Shown here: positions 33,709 to 43,305 of the stretch, one piece after another
Position numbering within the stretch: the stretch's first letter is position 1
How the letters are laid out: each line of letters begins with the position of its first letter
DNA from: Streptomyces antioxidans
GTDB taxonomy: Bacteria > Actinomycetota > Actinomycetes > Streptomycetales > Streptomycetaceae
DNA: 64,000 bases
Assembly (NCBI RefSeq): GCF_000968685.2
Contig: NZ_LAKD02000031.1
Span: 22,962-86,961, forward strand
Reading direction: 5' to 3'
Notes under the pieces: model-generated
Seen by the model: only the letters and a program-made list of their open reading frames with translations
What the model was told of the DNA's origin: nothing
Database searches by the model: none
Position numbers and translations under genes: made by a program

Positions 33709-34344
33709 ATGACCACATCGGGCACCGGCCAGCCCATGGCCACCGAGGGCCTGCTGCCGCCGCGGCCGCCGAGCCAGCGCGGCGGGCGGCTGGCCGACTC
33801 CGCCGCCGTGACGGCACCGGCCGTGACGTCCGCGTCGGCGGCGAGCGGTCTGAACGTGCTGCGGCTGCCGGAGCTGCGGGCGCTGCGCCGCACGGCGCAG
33901 CGCGAGGAGGCGGACCTGAGCTATCTGCGCAGACTGCTCCAGGGGCGGATCGACATCCTCCGCGCCGAGCTGGGCCACCGCCGTGACCCGGCGCCCGCGG
34001 CGGCCACGGCCCAGCCGCCCGCCGCGCTGGTGGACCGGCTGCCGGAGATCCTCGCGGACCTCCCGTCACGGCACCGCTCCTCGGCCCGGCACGTCACGCT
34101 CGGGACGCCACAGGACGCGGAGTACGAGCGGCTGGCCGAGGAGATGCTGGCCGAGGTGGGCCTGTCCGATCTGCGGGCCCGTACGGACGAGGAGCTGCAC
34201 GGCGCGATGGCCCGCCTCGTCGGCCATGAGCGGCAGGTCTCACGGCGGCGGCAGGAGCTCCAGCGCACGGCGGACGGCTGCAGCGCGGAGATCGCCCGCC
34301 GGTACCGCGAGGGAGAGGCGCAGGTGGACGACCTGCTGGCGTAG
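33709..34344 (+). CDS. rsiG: RsiG, c-di-GMP-dependent anti-sigma factor for WhiG
   Basis: 211 aa; GGAGGGG lies 14 nt before ATG 33709. A disordered N-terminus of about 50 residues is followed by a helical protein with two copies of the c-di-GMP-binding motif E-x3-S-x2-R-x3-Q-x3-D: E67-S71-R74-Q78-D82 and E174-S178-R181-Q185-D189. These two motifs on antiparallel helices define RsiG, which with a c-di-GMP dimer holds sporulation sigma factor WhiG inactive in Streptomyces. Both motifs are intact, so this copy should be functional. It stands alone between dtd and an Eis-type acetyltransferase gene. Confidence 0.9.
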   Translation: MTTSGTGQPMATEGLLPPRPPSQRGGRLADSAAVTAPAVTSASAASGLNVLRLPELRALRRTAQREEADLSYLRRLLQGRIDILRAELGHRRDPAPAAATAQPPAALVDRLPEILADLPSRHRSSARHVTLGTPQDAEYERLAEEMLAEVGLSDLRARTDEELHGAMARLVGHERQVSRRRQELQRTADGCSAEIARRYREGEAQVDDLLA

Positions 34345-34491
34345 GCGGCGGCCGGGGGCTCGTGGGCCGCTCCCGTCGGGGGGCGGGTGCTCGCCGAGTT
34401 GTCCACAGGGCGCGGTGTGATGAAAGGACCTGGTCCGAGGGCTGTGGAAATCGGCGTGCGGCTGGTCGCGGCGGACGCTTAGCGTGTGCGC

Positions 34492-35739
34492 ATGGCCCTC
34501 GAACTCCGCACCCCGCTCGCCGATTCCGATCTATCCCCATGGACCGTCACGCTCAACACCGGCTTTCTCCGTCCGCCGGAGGCACCGAAGGAAGAGGTGG
34601 AGCTGCGCCGGGAGCAGATCGACCTCTCCCGTACGCAGGGTGTCTTCGACGGGGACCGGTGCGTGGCCACCCTCCGCAGCTTCGCTCAGCGGCTGACGGC
34701 CGTCGGCGGAGCGGATGTCCCCGCCGATGCGGTCAGCAATGTCGCCGTGGCGGCCACCCACCGCCGCCGGGGGCTGCTCAGCCGGATGATGGACCACGAT
34801 CTGCGGGCCGCCAAGGAGCGGGGCGAGGCCGTGGCCACCCTGATCGCGGCCGAGTATCCGATCTACGGGCGGTATGGCTTCGGTCCGGCCACCTGGATCA
34901 CCGAATGGCAGGTGGACGTCCCCCGGGCCGCTCTCGACCCGCGCCACTCCGCCCCGGTGGACGGCGGCCGGGTCGACTTCACCGACGCCGACGAGGTGCG
35001 GAAGCTGGGCCCCGCCCTGCATGAGCGGCTGCGCGCCCGGCAGCACGGCGTCATCGACCGCCCGGACCACTGGTGGCAGACCGCCACCGGCCAGCGGCAG
35101 TTCCCCAACCGCCCCTGGACCGAGCCGTTCTACGCGCTCTACCGCTCCCCCGACGGCTCGGTGGACGGACTGCTCGCCTATACGGCGGACAACCGCTGGG
35201 AGGGCAACAAGCGACCGCACAGCACCGCCACCGTGCTCGAGCTGATCGGAGTCACCCCGGCCGCCGAGCGGTCGCTGTGGCACTTCCTGCTCTCGGTCGA
35301 CTGGGTGACCCGGGTCAACACCGGCCCGCGCGCCCCCGACGATCTGCTTCCGCTGCTGCTCGGCGATCCCCGCGCGGCCCAGATCACCACGCATGCCGAC
35401 TGGCTGTGGCTGCGCCCGCTGGATGTGCCCCAGCTGCTCGAGACCCGTACGTACCCGGCCGAGGGCTCGCTGGTGCTCGAGTTGCACGACGCCGCCGGGC
35501 TGGCCGGGGGCCGGTACTTCCTGGAGGCGGGCCCCGACGGCGCGGCGTGCGCGACCACGGCCCGCCCGGCCGATCTGACCATGGACATCGCCGAGTTGGG
35601 CACCCTGTGGCTGGGCGATGAGTCGGCGGTCCGGCTCGCCTCGCTGGGCCGGATAGCCGAGGAGTCCCCGGGCGCCGCGGCGCTGGCGGACCGGCTGCTG
35701 CGGACCCCGCGCCGCCCCTGGTGCCCCGATGTCTTCTGA
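34492..35739 (+). CDS. Eis-type GNAT acetyltransferase
   Basis: 415 aa from ATG 34492; TAGCGT 6 nt upstream suggests a leaderless transcript (GTG 34486 is in-frame but inside this spacing). Tandem GNAT fold with acetyl-CoA loop [17 protein letters not shown], followed by the second GNAT-like and the SCP2-like C-terminal domains ([17 protein letters not shown]-terminal carboxylate WCPDVF). Eis enzymes acetylate amines on aminoglycosides or proteins; substrate here is unknown. The free C-terminal Phe is the usual active-site carboxylate in this family. Confidence 0.9.
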   Translation: MALELRTPLADSDLSPWTVTLNTGFLRPPEAPKEEVELRREQIDLSRTQGVFDGDRCVATLRSFAQRLTAVGGADVPADAVSNVAVAATHRRRGLLSRMMDHDLRAAKERGEAVATLIAAEYPIYGRYGFGPATWITEWQVDVPRAALDPRHSAPVDGGRVDFTDADEVRKLGPALHERLRARQHGVIDRPDHWWQTATGQRQFPNRPWTEPFYALYRSPDGSVDGLLAYTADNRWEGNKRPHSTATVLELIGVTPAAERSLWHFLLSVDWVTRVNTGPRAPDDLLPLLLGDPRAAQITTHADWLWLRPLDVPQLLETRTYPAEGSLVLELHDAAGLAGGRYFLEAGPDGAACATTARPADLTMDIAELGTLWLGDESAVRLASLGRIAEESPGAAALADRLLRTPRRPWCPDVF

Positions 35740-35751
35740 GGCGCCCGGTGC

Positions 35752-36216
35752 TCAGCAGCAGCTGGACTTGAGCAGTCGGCGCGCGCCCGTGCCCTGCTCG
35801 CCCAGCCGGTCGTAGGGGTTCGCCAGCGCGCACTTGTCGATCGACAGACAGCCGCAGCCGATGCAGTCGGTGAGGTGGTCGCGGAGGTTCTCCAGCTGTT
35901 CGATGCGCTCGTTGAGGTCCGCGCGCCAGCATGCCGAGATCTGGGCCCAGTCCTCCTTGGTGAGGACATGGTCCTCGGGGAAGAGCCCGAGGACCTCCCG
36001 GATCCTCGCCAGCGGGATGCCGACGCGCTGAGAGGAGCGGACGAAGGCCACGCGGCGGAGGGTGTCACGGGTGTAGCGGCGCTGATTGCCCGAGGTGCGG
36101 CGGCTGTGGATCAGGCCCTCGCGCTCATAGAAGCGCAGCGCGGAGGCGGGCACACCGCTGCGCTGTGCGAGATCGCCGACCGTGAGCTCATGGGTCTTCC
36201 AGGTCAATTGCGTCAT
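35752..36216 (-). CDS. soxR: SoxR, redox-sensing MerR-family regulator
   Basis: 154 aa. MerR helix-turn-helix (LTVGDLAQRSGVPASALRFYEREGLI), dimerization helix, then the [2Fe-2S] cluster motif CIGCGCLSIDKC (C-x2-C-x-C-x5-C). SoxR in Streptomyces responds to redox-active antibiotics rather than superoxide. It ends with an unusual SSCC, two extra cysteines. Divergent from a flavin reductase gene with a SoxR-type promoter between, so that is its likely target. Confidence 0.92.
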   Translation of the reverse strand: MTQLTWKTHELTVGDLAQRSGVPASALRFYEREGLIHSRRTSGNQRRYTRDTLRRVAFVRSSQRVGIPLARIREVLGLFPEDHVLTKEDWAQISACWRADLNERIEQLENLRDHLTDCIGCGCLSIDKCALANPYDRLGEQGTGARRLLKSSCC

Positions 36217-36231
36217 AGTGCCGAGGGTAGC

Positions 36232-36262
36232 TTGACTTCAACCTTCGTTTAAGTCCGAGGCT
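36232..36262 (+). promoter_or_regulatory. SoxR-type promoter and operator
   Basis: TTGACT (36232-36237) and GAGGCT (36257-36262) are 19 bp apart. Across them lies the dyad GACTTnAAC-n4-GTTnAAGTC (18 of 22 positions symmetric). This is the MerR-type layout expected for SoxR activation of the reductase gene; the -10 is 6 nt from its ATG (leaderless). Confidence 0.65.
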
Positions 36263-36268
36263 CGTCCC

Positions 36269-36907
36269 ATGACGACAGACACCGCCGTCCTGACGGCGAC
36301 CACCACCCCCGTGTCCGGCTCCGACACCGACTCCCCCATCCGGCTCGCCATCATCATCGGCAGCACCCGCGACGGCCGCTTCGGGCCGAAGGTCGCGGAC
36401 TGGTTCGCCGGTCATGCGGCGCTCCGCTCCGATCTGACCGTCGAGGTCGTGGACCTGGCGAAGACCCCGCTGCCCACGGCCCTGACCCACCGGCCCGGCC
36501 CCGAGGACAGCGCGGCCCTGGGGGCGGTGACGCCCCGGCTGGACGCGGCCGACGCGTTCGCCGTGGTCACGCCCGAGTACAACCACAGCTACCCCGCCTC
36601 CCTGAAGAACGCGATCGACTGGCATTTCACCCAGTGGCAGGCCAAGCCGGTCGGCTTTGTCTCCTACGGCGGCATCTCCGGGGGCCTGCGCGCGGTCGAG
36701 CATCTGCGGCCGGTCTTCGCCGAGGTCCACGCCGTGACCGTCCGGGACACGGTCAGCTTCCATAACGCGGGCGGGCTGTTCGGAGAGGACGGCCAACTGA
36801 CGGACCCCGTGGGCCCGGACACCGCCGCCGGGGCGATGCTCGACCAGCTCACATGGTGGGCACGGGCCCTGCGCACGGCCCGCGCCACCCATCCGTACGG
36901 CAGCTGA
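36269..36907 (+). CDS. NADPH-dependent FMN reductase-like flavoprotein
   Basis: 212 aa flavodoxin-fold protein: IIIGSTRDGRFGPKVADWF (phosphate-binding loop), VTPEYNHSYPASLKNAIDW and FVSYGGISGG are typical for NADPH:FMN/azoreductases. Such enzymes reduce quinones or other redox cyclers in two-electron steps. Its operator fits SoxR control, as for SoxR targets in other Streptomyces. Confidence 0.9.
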   Translation: MTTDTAVLTATTTPVSGSDTDSPIRLAIIIGSTRDGRFGPKVADWFAGHAALRSDLTVEVVDLAKTPLPTALTHRPGPEDSAALGAVTPRLDAADAFAVVTPEYNHSYPASLKNAIDWHFTQWQAKPVGFVSYGGISGGLRAVEHLRPVFAEVHAVTVRDTVSFHNAGGLFGEDGQLTDPVGPDTAAGAMLDQLTWWARALRTARATHPYGS

Positions 36908-36911
36908 TCCG

Positions 36912-36948
36912 CCCGGCGGCGCCGACCCCCGTTGACGGCGCCGCCGGG
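36912..36948. terminator. Hairpin between convergent units
   Basis: Perfect 13-bp GC arms at 36912-36924 and 36936-36948 with an 11-nt loop, right after the flavoprotein gene and facing the ABC permease gene. Confidence 0.6.
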
Positions 36949-37012
36949 AAGCGCGGCCCAGCGGCCCGCCGGTGCGGCGGCTCAGCCGGGCGGGCGGCCC
37001 AGGCGGTGCGGC

Positions 37013-37748
37013 TCAGGCGGTGCGGCGGCGGAAGAGCACGCCCGACAGCCCGGTCGCCACCGCCAGGATTCCGCCGCACCAGACCAGGGCCTGCCAGGCG
37101 CTGTCGCCGACCGGCCGGTCCAGCAGCAGCCCCCGCAGGGCCTCGATGACCGGGGTGACCGGCTGGTGCTCCGCGAACCCGTGCAGCCAGCCCGGCATGG
37201 TGTCGATGGGCACGAACGCGCTGCTGGGATAGGGCAGGAACATCATCAGGAAGGTGAATCCACCCGCCGCCTCCGGCGACCTGGCGATCAGCCCGAAGCA
37301 GGCCGACAGCCAGGAGATCGCGAGGATGAACATCAGCAGGATCCCGGCCACGGCCAGCCAGTCGAGCGGACCGGCGTCCGGCCGGAAGCCGATGAGGAAG
37401 GCCACCCCGAAGACGATCGCGGTCGCGACCGTGTTGCGCAGCACGCTCGCGGCCACATGGCCCGCCAGGATCGGAGTGCCGCCGATGTCCAGCGACCGGA
37501 AGCGGTCGATGATGCCACCGGCCATGTCATTGGTGACGGTGACCGCCGTGTTGGCCGAGCCGAAGCCCGCGCACAGCAGCATCACCCCGGGGACGACATA
37601 GGTGACGTACTCGGTGCCGGTGTGGATGGCGCCGCCGAAGAAGTAGACGAAGACCAGCATCAGCATGATCGGCAGCAGCATGGCGGTGAGCACCGCGTCG
37701 AGATTGCGCCTGCTCAGCCGGATGGTGCGGCCGGTCAGAACGATCGCG

Positions 37749-37756
<8 letters not shown>
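37013..37756 (-). CDS. ABC-2 type permease (DrrB-like)
   Basis: 247 aa from GTG 37756. Six membrane segments typical of ABC-2 permeases (LTAMLLPIMLMLVFVYFFGGAI; YVVPGVMLLCAGFG; LLMFILAISWLSACFGLIARSPEAAG; PSSAFVPIDTMPGWL). Its start overlaps the ATPase gene by 8 bp, so the two are translationally coupled. Together they resemble daunorubicin exporter DrrAB. The C-terminus WCGGILAVATGLSGVLFRRRTA is the last helix. Confidence 0.9.
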
Positions 37757-38777
<1,021 letters not shown>

Positions 38778-38798
38778 GACTCCCCCGCTCCCTTTTCT

Positions 38799-38834
38799 GT
38801 GTATGCCATACACGCTACTGCGTAGGGTATACAC
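38799..38834. promoter_or_regulatory. TetR operators between the DrrAB-like operon and tetR
   Basis: GTGTATGCCATACAC (38799-38813) is a perfect palindrome around one base. A second partial site, GGGTATACACA (38825-38835), shares the GTGTATRC half-site in inverted orientation. Both are between the divergent genes. Confidence 0.7.
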
Positions 38835-38898
38835 AACTCTAGGATGGCGGTCAATCGAGCCACCATCAGCGCAGGTACGTACGGAGGACCCTGAGGCC

Positions 38899-39648
38899 AT
38901 GGCCACCGAGGAGAGCGGCACCGGCCTGCCGTCGAGCATCGAGGCCGCTTGGGGACTGCGGGAACGCCCGGGCAAGGGACCCCGCCCCGGGCTGACCCTG
39001 GGCCGGATCGTCGACGCCGCCGTGGGCATCGCCTCGGCGGACGGCCTCGGCGCGGTCTCCATGAGCCGGGTCGCGGCCGAGCTGGGCGTCTCCACGATGT
39101 CCCTGTACCGCTATGTCTCGGCCAAGGACGAGCTGCTGACGCTGATGGAGGACGCGGCCTACGGCCCACCGCCGCCGGGCGAACCGGCGGAGGACTGGCG
39201 GACCGGGTTCACCGGCTGGGCCCGGGCGCTGCGCACCGCCATGGCCCGCCATCCGTGGGTGGTGAACATCCCGATCAGCGCCCCGCCCTCGACGCCCAAC
39301 TCGGTGGCCTGGATGGAGCTCGGACTGGCCTGTCTGCGCCGCAGCAACCTCTGCGAGGGCGAGAAGGTCTCCGTACTGATGCTGGTCAGCGGCTTCGTGC
39401 GGAACGAGGTGCGGATGACCTTCGACCTCCTGGCTGCCCACCGGCGCAGCGGGCAGAGCATCGAGTCCTCGATGGCGGCCTGGGCCAGGCTGCTGGAGAA
39501 GCTGACCGACGCCGAGCGCTTCCCGGCGGTGACGGCGGCGCTGCGGACGGGGGAGTTCGACACTCCGGGCGGCCCCGACGACGAGTTCGTCTTCGGCCTG
39601 GAGCGGATCCTCGACGGTGTGGAGGCGCTGATCAGCTCGCGGGGCTGA
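38899..39648 (+). CDS. TetR-family repressor of the DrrAB-like exporter
   Basis: 249 aa from ATG 38899 with GGAGG 12 nt upstream. Helix-turn-helix LTLGRIVDAAVGIASADGLGAVSMSRVAAELGVSTMSLYRYVSAKDEL matches the TetR class with the Tn10-type C-terminal domain. The ligand-binding half includes GFVRNEVRMTFDLL. Operators upstream and divergence from the exporter indicate autoregulation and drug-inducible export. Confidence 0.9.
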   Translation: MATEESGTGLPSSIEAAWGLRERPGKGPRPGLTLGRIVDAAVGIASADGLGAVSMSRVAAELGVSTMSLYRYVSAKDELLTLMEDAAYGPPPPGEPAEDWRTGFTGWARALRTAMARHPWVVNIPISAPPSTPNSVAWMELGLACLRRSNLCEGEKVSVLMLVSGFVRNEVRMTFDLLAAHRRSGQSIESSMAAWARLLEKLTDAERFPAVTAALRTGEFDTPGGPDDEFVFGLERILDGVEALISSRG

Positions 39649-39763
39649 CCGCCCGGTGCGCGGGCACGTCGCGTGGGGGTGCGTCCCACGCCCACCGGAC
39701 TGGCCGGATTCTTGTACATCCTGGCCATCCGGCCACTCGTCGGGCCGGGGCCGGTTTCCGAGC

Positions 39764-40594
39764 ATGGTGGACATGAACGTGCTGTGGATATTCGCCCACC
39801 CCGAACAGCGGTCCCTCAGCGGGGCATTGCGCGACGAGGGGCTGCGCGCCCTGCGCGAGGCGGGCCATGAGTACCGGCTGTCCGATCTCTACGCGATGCG
39901 CTGGAACCCCGTGGTGGACGGCGCCGACTTCCGGCACGACCCGGACGAACGCCTCATCGTCGGGGCCGCCTCGCGGCGCGCCCATGACGCGGGGGCGCTC
40001 AGCGAGGACATCCGCGCCGAGCAGGAGAAGATCGCCTGGGCCGATGCGCTCGTCGTGCAGTTCCCCCTGTGGTGGTACGGCATGCCCGCCATCCTCAAGG
40101 GCTGGTTCGACCGTGTCTTCGTCAAGGGCTTCGCCTACGGGGTCACCGGGCCGGACGGCCGCACCCTGCGCTACGGGGACGGCAAACTGGCCGGTAAACG
40201 CGCCATGGTGGTCCTGACCGCCGGGGCGCCCGAGGCCACCGTGGGGCCGCGCGGTGTCAACGGCGAGCTCGGCGACCTGCTGTTCCCGCTGCACCACGGC
40301 ACCTTCTGGTACAGCGGGATGTCGGTGCTGCCGCCGTATGTGGTGTACGGCGCGGACCGGGTCCCGGCCGGGGCGTACGAGACCCATGCCGCCGGGCTGC
40401 GGAAGCGGCTGGCCGCCCTGCCGACCGAGGAGCCGATTCCGTTCCGCCGCCAGAACGGCGGGGACTACGACGAGCGCCTGGTGCTCCGCCCCGACCTGCT
40501 GCCGGGCCGCACCGGCCTCTCCGTGCACTACGCACGGCCCCGCACCCCGGCCGCCGAAGCCGCCCGGAACACCGAGAGCGCCCGGAACGGCTAA
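39764..40594 (+). CDS. NAD(P)H-dependent quinone oxidoreductase-like flavoprotein
   Basis: 276 aa from ATG 39764 (or 39773). Flavodoxin-2 fold of the NQO1/MdaB family: VLWIFAHPEQRSLSGALRDEGLRAL (flavin phosphate loop), VQFPLWWYGMPAILKGWFDRVF (dimer/active site) and TAGAPEATVG. Two-electron reduction of quinones. Its stop overlaps the convergent GNAT gene by 4 bp. Another redox enzyme in the same stretch as SoxR and the flavin reductase. Confidence 0.9.
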   Translation: MVDMNVLWIFAHPEQRSLSGALRDEGLRALREAGHEYRLSDLYAMRWNPVVDGADFRHDPDERLIVGAASRRAHDAGALSEDIRAEQEKIAWADALVVQFPLWWYGMPAILKGWFDRVFVKGFAYGVTGPDGRTLRYGDGKLAGKRAMVVLTAGAPEATVGPRGVNGELGDLLFPLHHGTFWYSGMSVLPPYVVYGADRVPAGAYETHAAGLRKRLAALPTEEPIPFRRQNGGDYDERLVLRPDLLPGRTGLSVHYARPRTPAAEAARNTESARNG

Positions 40595-41157
40595 GAGGGC
40601 GGCCACAGCTCCAGCCGCCAGTCGTTGCACCGCATCATCGCCCCCACCGGATACTCGAACTCACACTCGCCGAGCAGCGTGAACCCGGCCTTGCGGCACA
40701 CCCCGTTCGACGCGGGGTGGCCGACGGACGGATACGCGTGCAGATACCGATGGGTCCGCTGCGCCGCGGCCGCCCGGGCCACCTCCCTCGCGGCCGCGGC
40801 CGCTATCCCCCGCCCCTGGAACGACGGCAGCACGGCCCAGCCGGTCTCGTACACCGACTCACCCCGCCACGACCGCTCCCAGAACCCGATGCTGCCCGCC
40901 GTCCCGTCCCCCTCGTCGCCCTCGCCCCGCTCCGGCGGCGCGGTCTCCGACAGCACGATCCGATACATCCGCCCGGCGCCCGGCCCGGTCAGCTCGGCAT
41001 ACCGCCGATGGCGGACCAGAAGCCGCTCCTCGCTCTCCGGCCCGCCCAGGTGACTCGTCATCTCCGGGCTGTTGACACGGCGCAGCAGCTCGAGGCAGAG
41101 CGCGCTGTCCTCCCACGGCTCGAGCCGCACCCGCACCCCGCTCGCCCCACCGGACAT
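40591..41157 (-). CDS. GNAT-family N-acetyltransferase
   Basis: 188 aa from ATG 41157 (MSGGASGVRVRLEPW). Acetyl-CoA-binding motif in WAVLPSFQGRGIAAAAAREVA and family end GVCRKAGFTLLGECEFEYP. It resembles RimJ/L-like acetyltransferases acting on small molecules. Substrate unknown. Convergent with the quinone reductase gene. Confidence 0.87.
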   Translation of the reverse strand: MSGGASGVRVRLEPWEDSALCLELLRRVNSPEMTSHLGGPESEERLLVRHRRYAELTGPGAGRMYRIVLSETAPPERGEGDEGDGTAGSIGFWERSWRGESVYETGWAVLPSFQGRGIAAAAAREVARAAAAQRTHRYLHAYPSVGHPASNGVCRKAGFTLLGECEFEYPVGAMMRCNDWRLELWPPS

Positions 41158-41299
41158 CGGCCACCTCCCACCGTCGGCGCGCCCTGCGCCCGTCTTCCGA
41201 CATTCGACCACGGGGGTACGACAGCGGCCTCGCGCCCAGGTCACGGCCGGTCCCACCCGTCCCAACCGCCCGCCCGTCCGCCCGTCCGCCCGTCGGGTG

Positions 41300-42205
41300 T
41301 CAGCCCACCGACCCCACCGGCCCCACCGGCCCCGCCGACCCCACCGGCTCCAGCAGCGCCATGTCCTTCTCGTCGAGCGCGATCCGCGCCGCCGCCATGT
41401 TCTCCTCGAGGTGGGCCGGTGAGCTGGTGCCGGGGATCTGGATGATCGCGGGTGAGCGGGCGAGGCCCCAGGCGAGGGCGGTCTGGTGCACGGTCGCGCC
41501 GTGCCGCTCCGCGACCGTCCGCAGGTTCTCGCTCTCCAGGCCGGTGTGGCCGCCGCCCAGCGCGAAGAACGGCATATAGGCGATCCCGGCCGCGGCGCAC
41601 TCGTCCACCAGCGCCCCGTCGGCCTGATCGAGCACCCCGAACCGGTTCTGCACCGCCGCCACGGGCGCGATCGCGCGGGCCTCGGCCAGTTGCTCGGCGC
41701 TCACATTGCTCACCCCGACCTCCCGCACCAGACCCTCCTCCCGCAGCGCCACCAGCGCCCCGAACCGCTCCCCGATCGGCACCCCGCCCACCGCCCTGAG
41801 CCGCCCCACCCGCAGATGGACCAGGTCGAGCGCGTCCACGCCCAGCTGCCGCAGGTTCTCCTCCACCAGCCCCCGCAGCTGCTCCGGCCGCGCCTCCCCG
41901 TACATCTCCCCCGTCGCCGTGCGCAGCGGCCCGACCTTGGTGGCGATGGTGAGGTGCCCGGGGTACGGGTGCAGCGCCTCGCGCAGGATGTCGTTGGCCC
42001 GCTCGGTGGCGGAGAAGTAGAAGGCGGCGGTGTCGATATGACGGACGCCCAGCTCCACGGCGCGCCGCGCGACCGCCACGGCCGTGGCCCGCTCGACGGC
42101 CGGACCGCCCCACCGCCCCGGCAGCTGCATGGCCCCGAAGCCCAGCCGACCGGCCGGTGAGGAGGTGTACGACGACGCGAACAAGGGGGAGAAGGATGAG
42201 TTCAT
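41300..42205 (-). CDS. Aldo/keto reductase
   Basis: 301 aa from ATG 42205. TIM barrel with tetrad residues in HIDTAAFYFSATERAND (Asp, Tyr), TIATKVGP (Lys) and LDLVHLRVG (His), and the NADPH end QIPGTSSPAHLEENMAAARIAL. Reduces aldehydes or ketones with NADPH. Upstream on the same strand lies the sigma-factor fragment, so its original promoter context may have been disturbed. Confidence 0.9.
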   Translation of the reverse strand: MNSSFSPLFASSYTSSPAGRLGFGAMQLPGRWGGPAVERATAVAVARRAVELGVRHIDTAAFYFSATERANDILREALHPYPGHLTIATKVGPLRTATGEMYGEARPEQLRGLVEENLRQLGVDALDLVHLRVGRLRAVGGVPIGERFGALVALREEGLVREVGVSNVSAEQLAEARAIAPVAAVQNRFGVLDQADGALVDECAAAGIAYMPFFALGGGHTGLESENLRTVAERHGATVHQTALAWGLARSPAIIQIPGTSSPAHLEENMAAARIALDEKDMALLEPVGSAGPVGPVGSVG

Positions 42206-42293
42206 GGGGCAGCATGCGCACCTCTTCGCCCGAACCACAAGATCGGCTCAGCCCGACGCGAGCACAGGGACGAACCAATCCGACGAGTTCAGC

Positions 42294-42777
42294 TCAGCCC
42301 GACGCCCGCTCCAGCAGCAGCGCCCGTTCCCGGGCGTTACGGGTCAGGGCCGCCGCCCGGGCGAACTCCGCCCGGGCCTCCGCATGCCGCCCCAGCCGCT
42401 CCAGCAGGTCCCCGCGGACGCTCGGCAGCAGGTGGTAGTCCTTGAGGGCCGGTTCGTCCGCCAGCGCCTCGACCAGTCCCAGACCCGCCGCGGGCCCCTC
42501 CGCCATCGCCACGGCGACCGCCCGGTTGAGCTCCACCACCGGGGACGGGGCCAGCGCCATCAGCCGGCCGTAGAGGGCGGCGATGGCGGCCCAGTCGGTG
42601 TCCTCGTAGCGGATCGCCCGTGCGTGGCAGGCGGCGATGGCGGCCTGGAGGGAGTACGGACCCCGGCCCGCCCGCTGAAGGGCCTCGACCCCCCGGCGGA
42701 TGAGCAGGCGGTTCCACTTGGTGCGGTTCTGGTCGGCGAGCAGCACCGGCTCACCGCCGGGGCCGGTACGCGCCCCG
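42294..42777 (-). pseudogene. 3' fragment of a DUF6596-type ECF sigma factor gene
   Basis: Minus-strand frame reading GEPVLLADQNRTKWNRLLI ... YSLQAAIAACHARA ... RNARERALLLERASG is the C-terminal domain typical of the 400-residue ECF sigma factors with a DUF6596/tetratricopeptide-like tail. The sigma2 and sigma4 DNA-binding regions are missing: homology stops at about 42777, exactly where the MocR fragment begins on the other strand. Truncated and non-functional. Confidence 0.75.
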
Positions 42778-42789
42778 ATCCGGGAGGAC

Positions 42790-43257
42790 TGGAACTCCAA
42801 CGGCTTCGCGGTGGCGCCCACCGCCCTGACGGGTGAGATCGCCGCCTCCCTGCGGTCGGGCGGCTGGACGCCCATGCGCTTCGCGCTGGAGGCCGCCCAC
42901 CGCTGGCAGCGGGACGGCACCGTGCAGAAGCTGGTGGCGGCCAAGCAGCGGGAAGCGGCGGTACGGCAGGGGATCGCCGCCGGGCACCTCGCCGACTTCG
43001 CCGTGCGAACTGATCCGCGTTCCTACTACTGCTGGTGGCAGCTGCCCCGACCATGGCGCGCTGACACGTTCGTCGCCGCCGCCGCGCGGCACGGCATCGG
43101 GGTGGTGCCCGCCGCCGCGTTCACCGTCAACGGCCACCACGCCCCCAACGCCGTCCGCCTGGGGCTCGCCTCGCCCGCTCGGGACGTCCTCGCCCGAGCG
43201 CTGGGCACGCTCGTCGAACTCGCCCGTTCCACGCCGGAAGACCGCGTCACCGACTGA
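42790..43257 (+). pseudogene. 3' fragment of a MocR-type (PLP-dependent) regulator gene
   Basis: From about GFAVAPTALTGEIAASLR to the end, the sequence resembles the C-terminal part of aminotransferase-like MocR/GntR regulators (AAHRWQRDGTVQKLVAAKQREA; GIGVVPAAAFTV; AVRLGLASPARDVLARAL). The helix-turn-helix and PLP-lysine region are missing, as the reading frame enters the sigma-factor fragment on the other strand at about 42780. Confidence 0.75.
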
Positions 43258-43305
43258 TGCCCGCTGGGCCGGACCCGGCGGTGACCCGTCACGTCGACTG
43301 TCGCC

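Noticed and set aside
42084..42836. Plus-strand frame of 250 codons near the gene junction
   Set aside because: Antisense to the sigma-factor fragment, which has recognisable family motifs.
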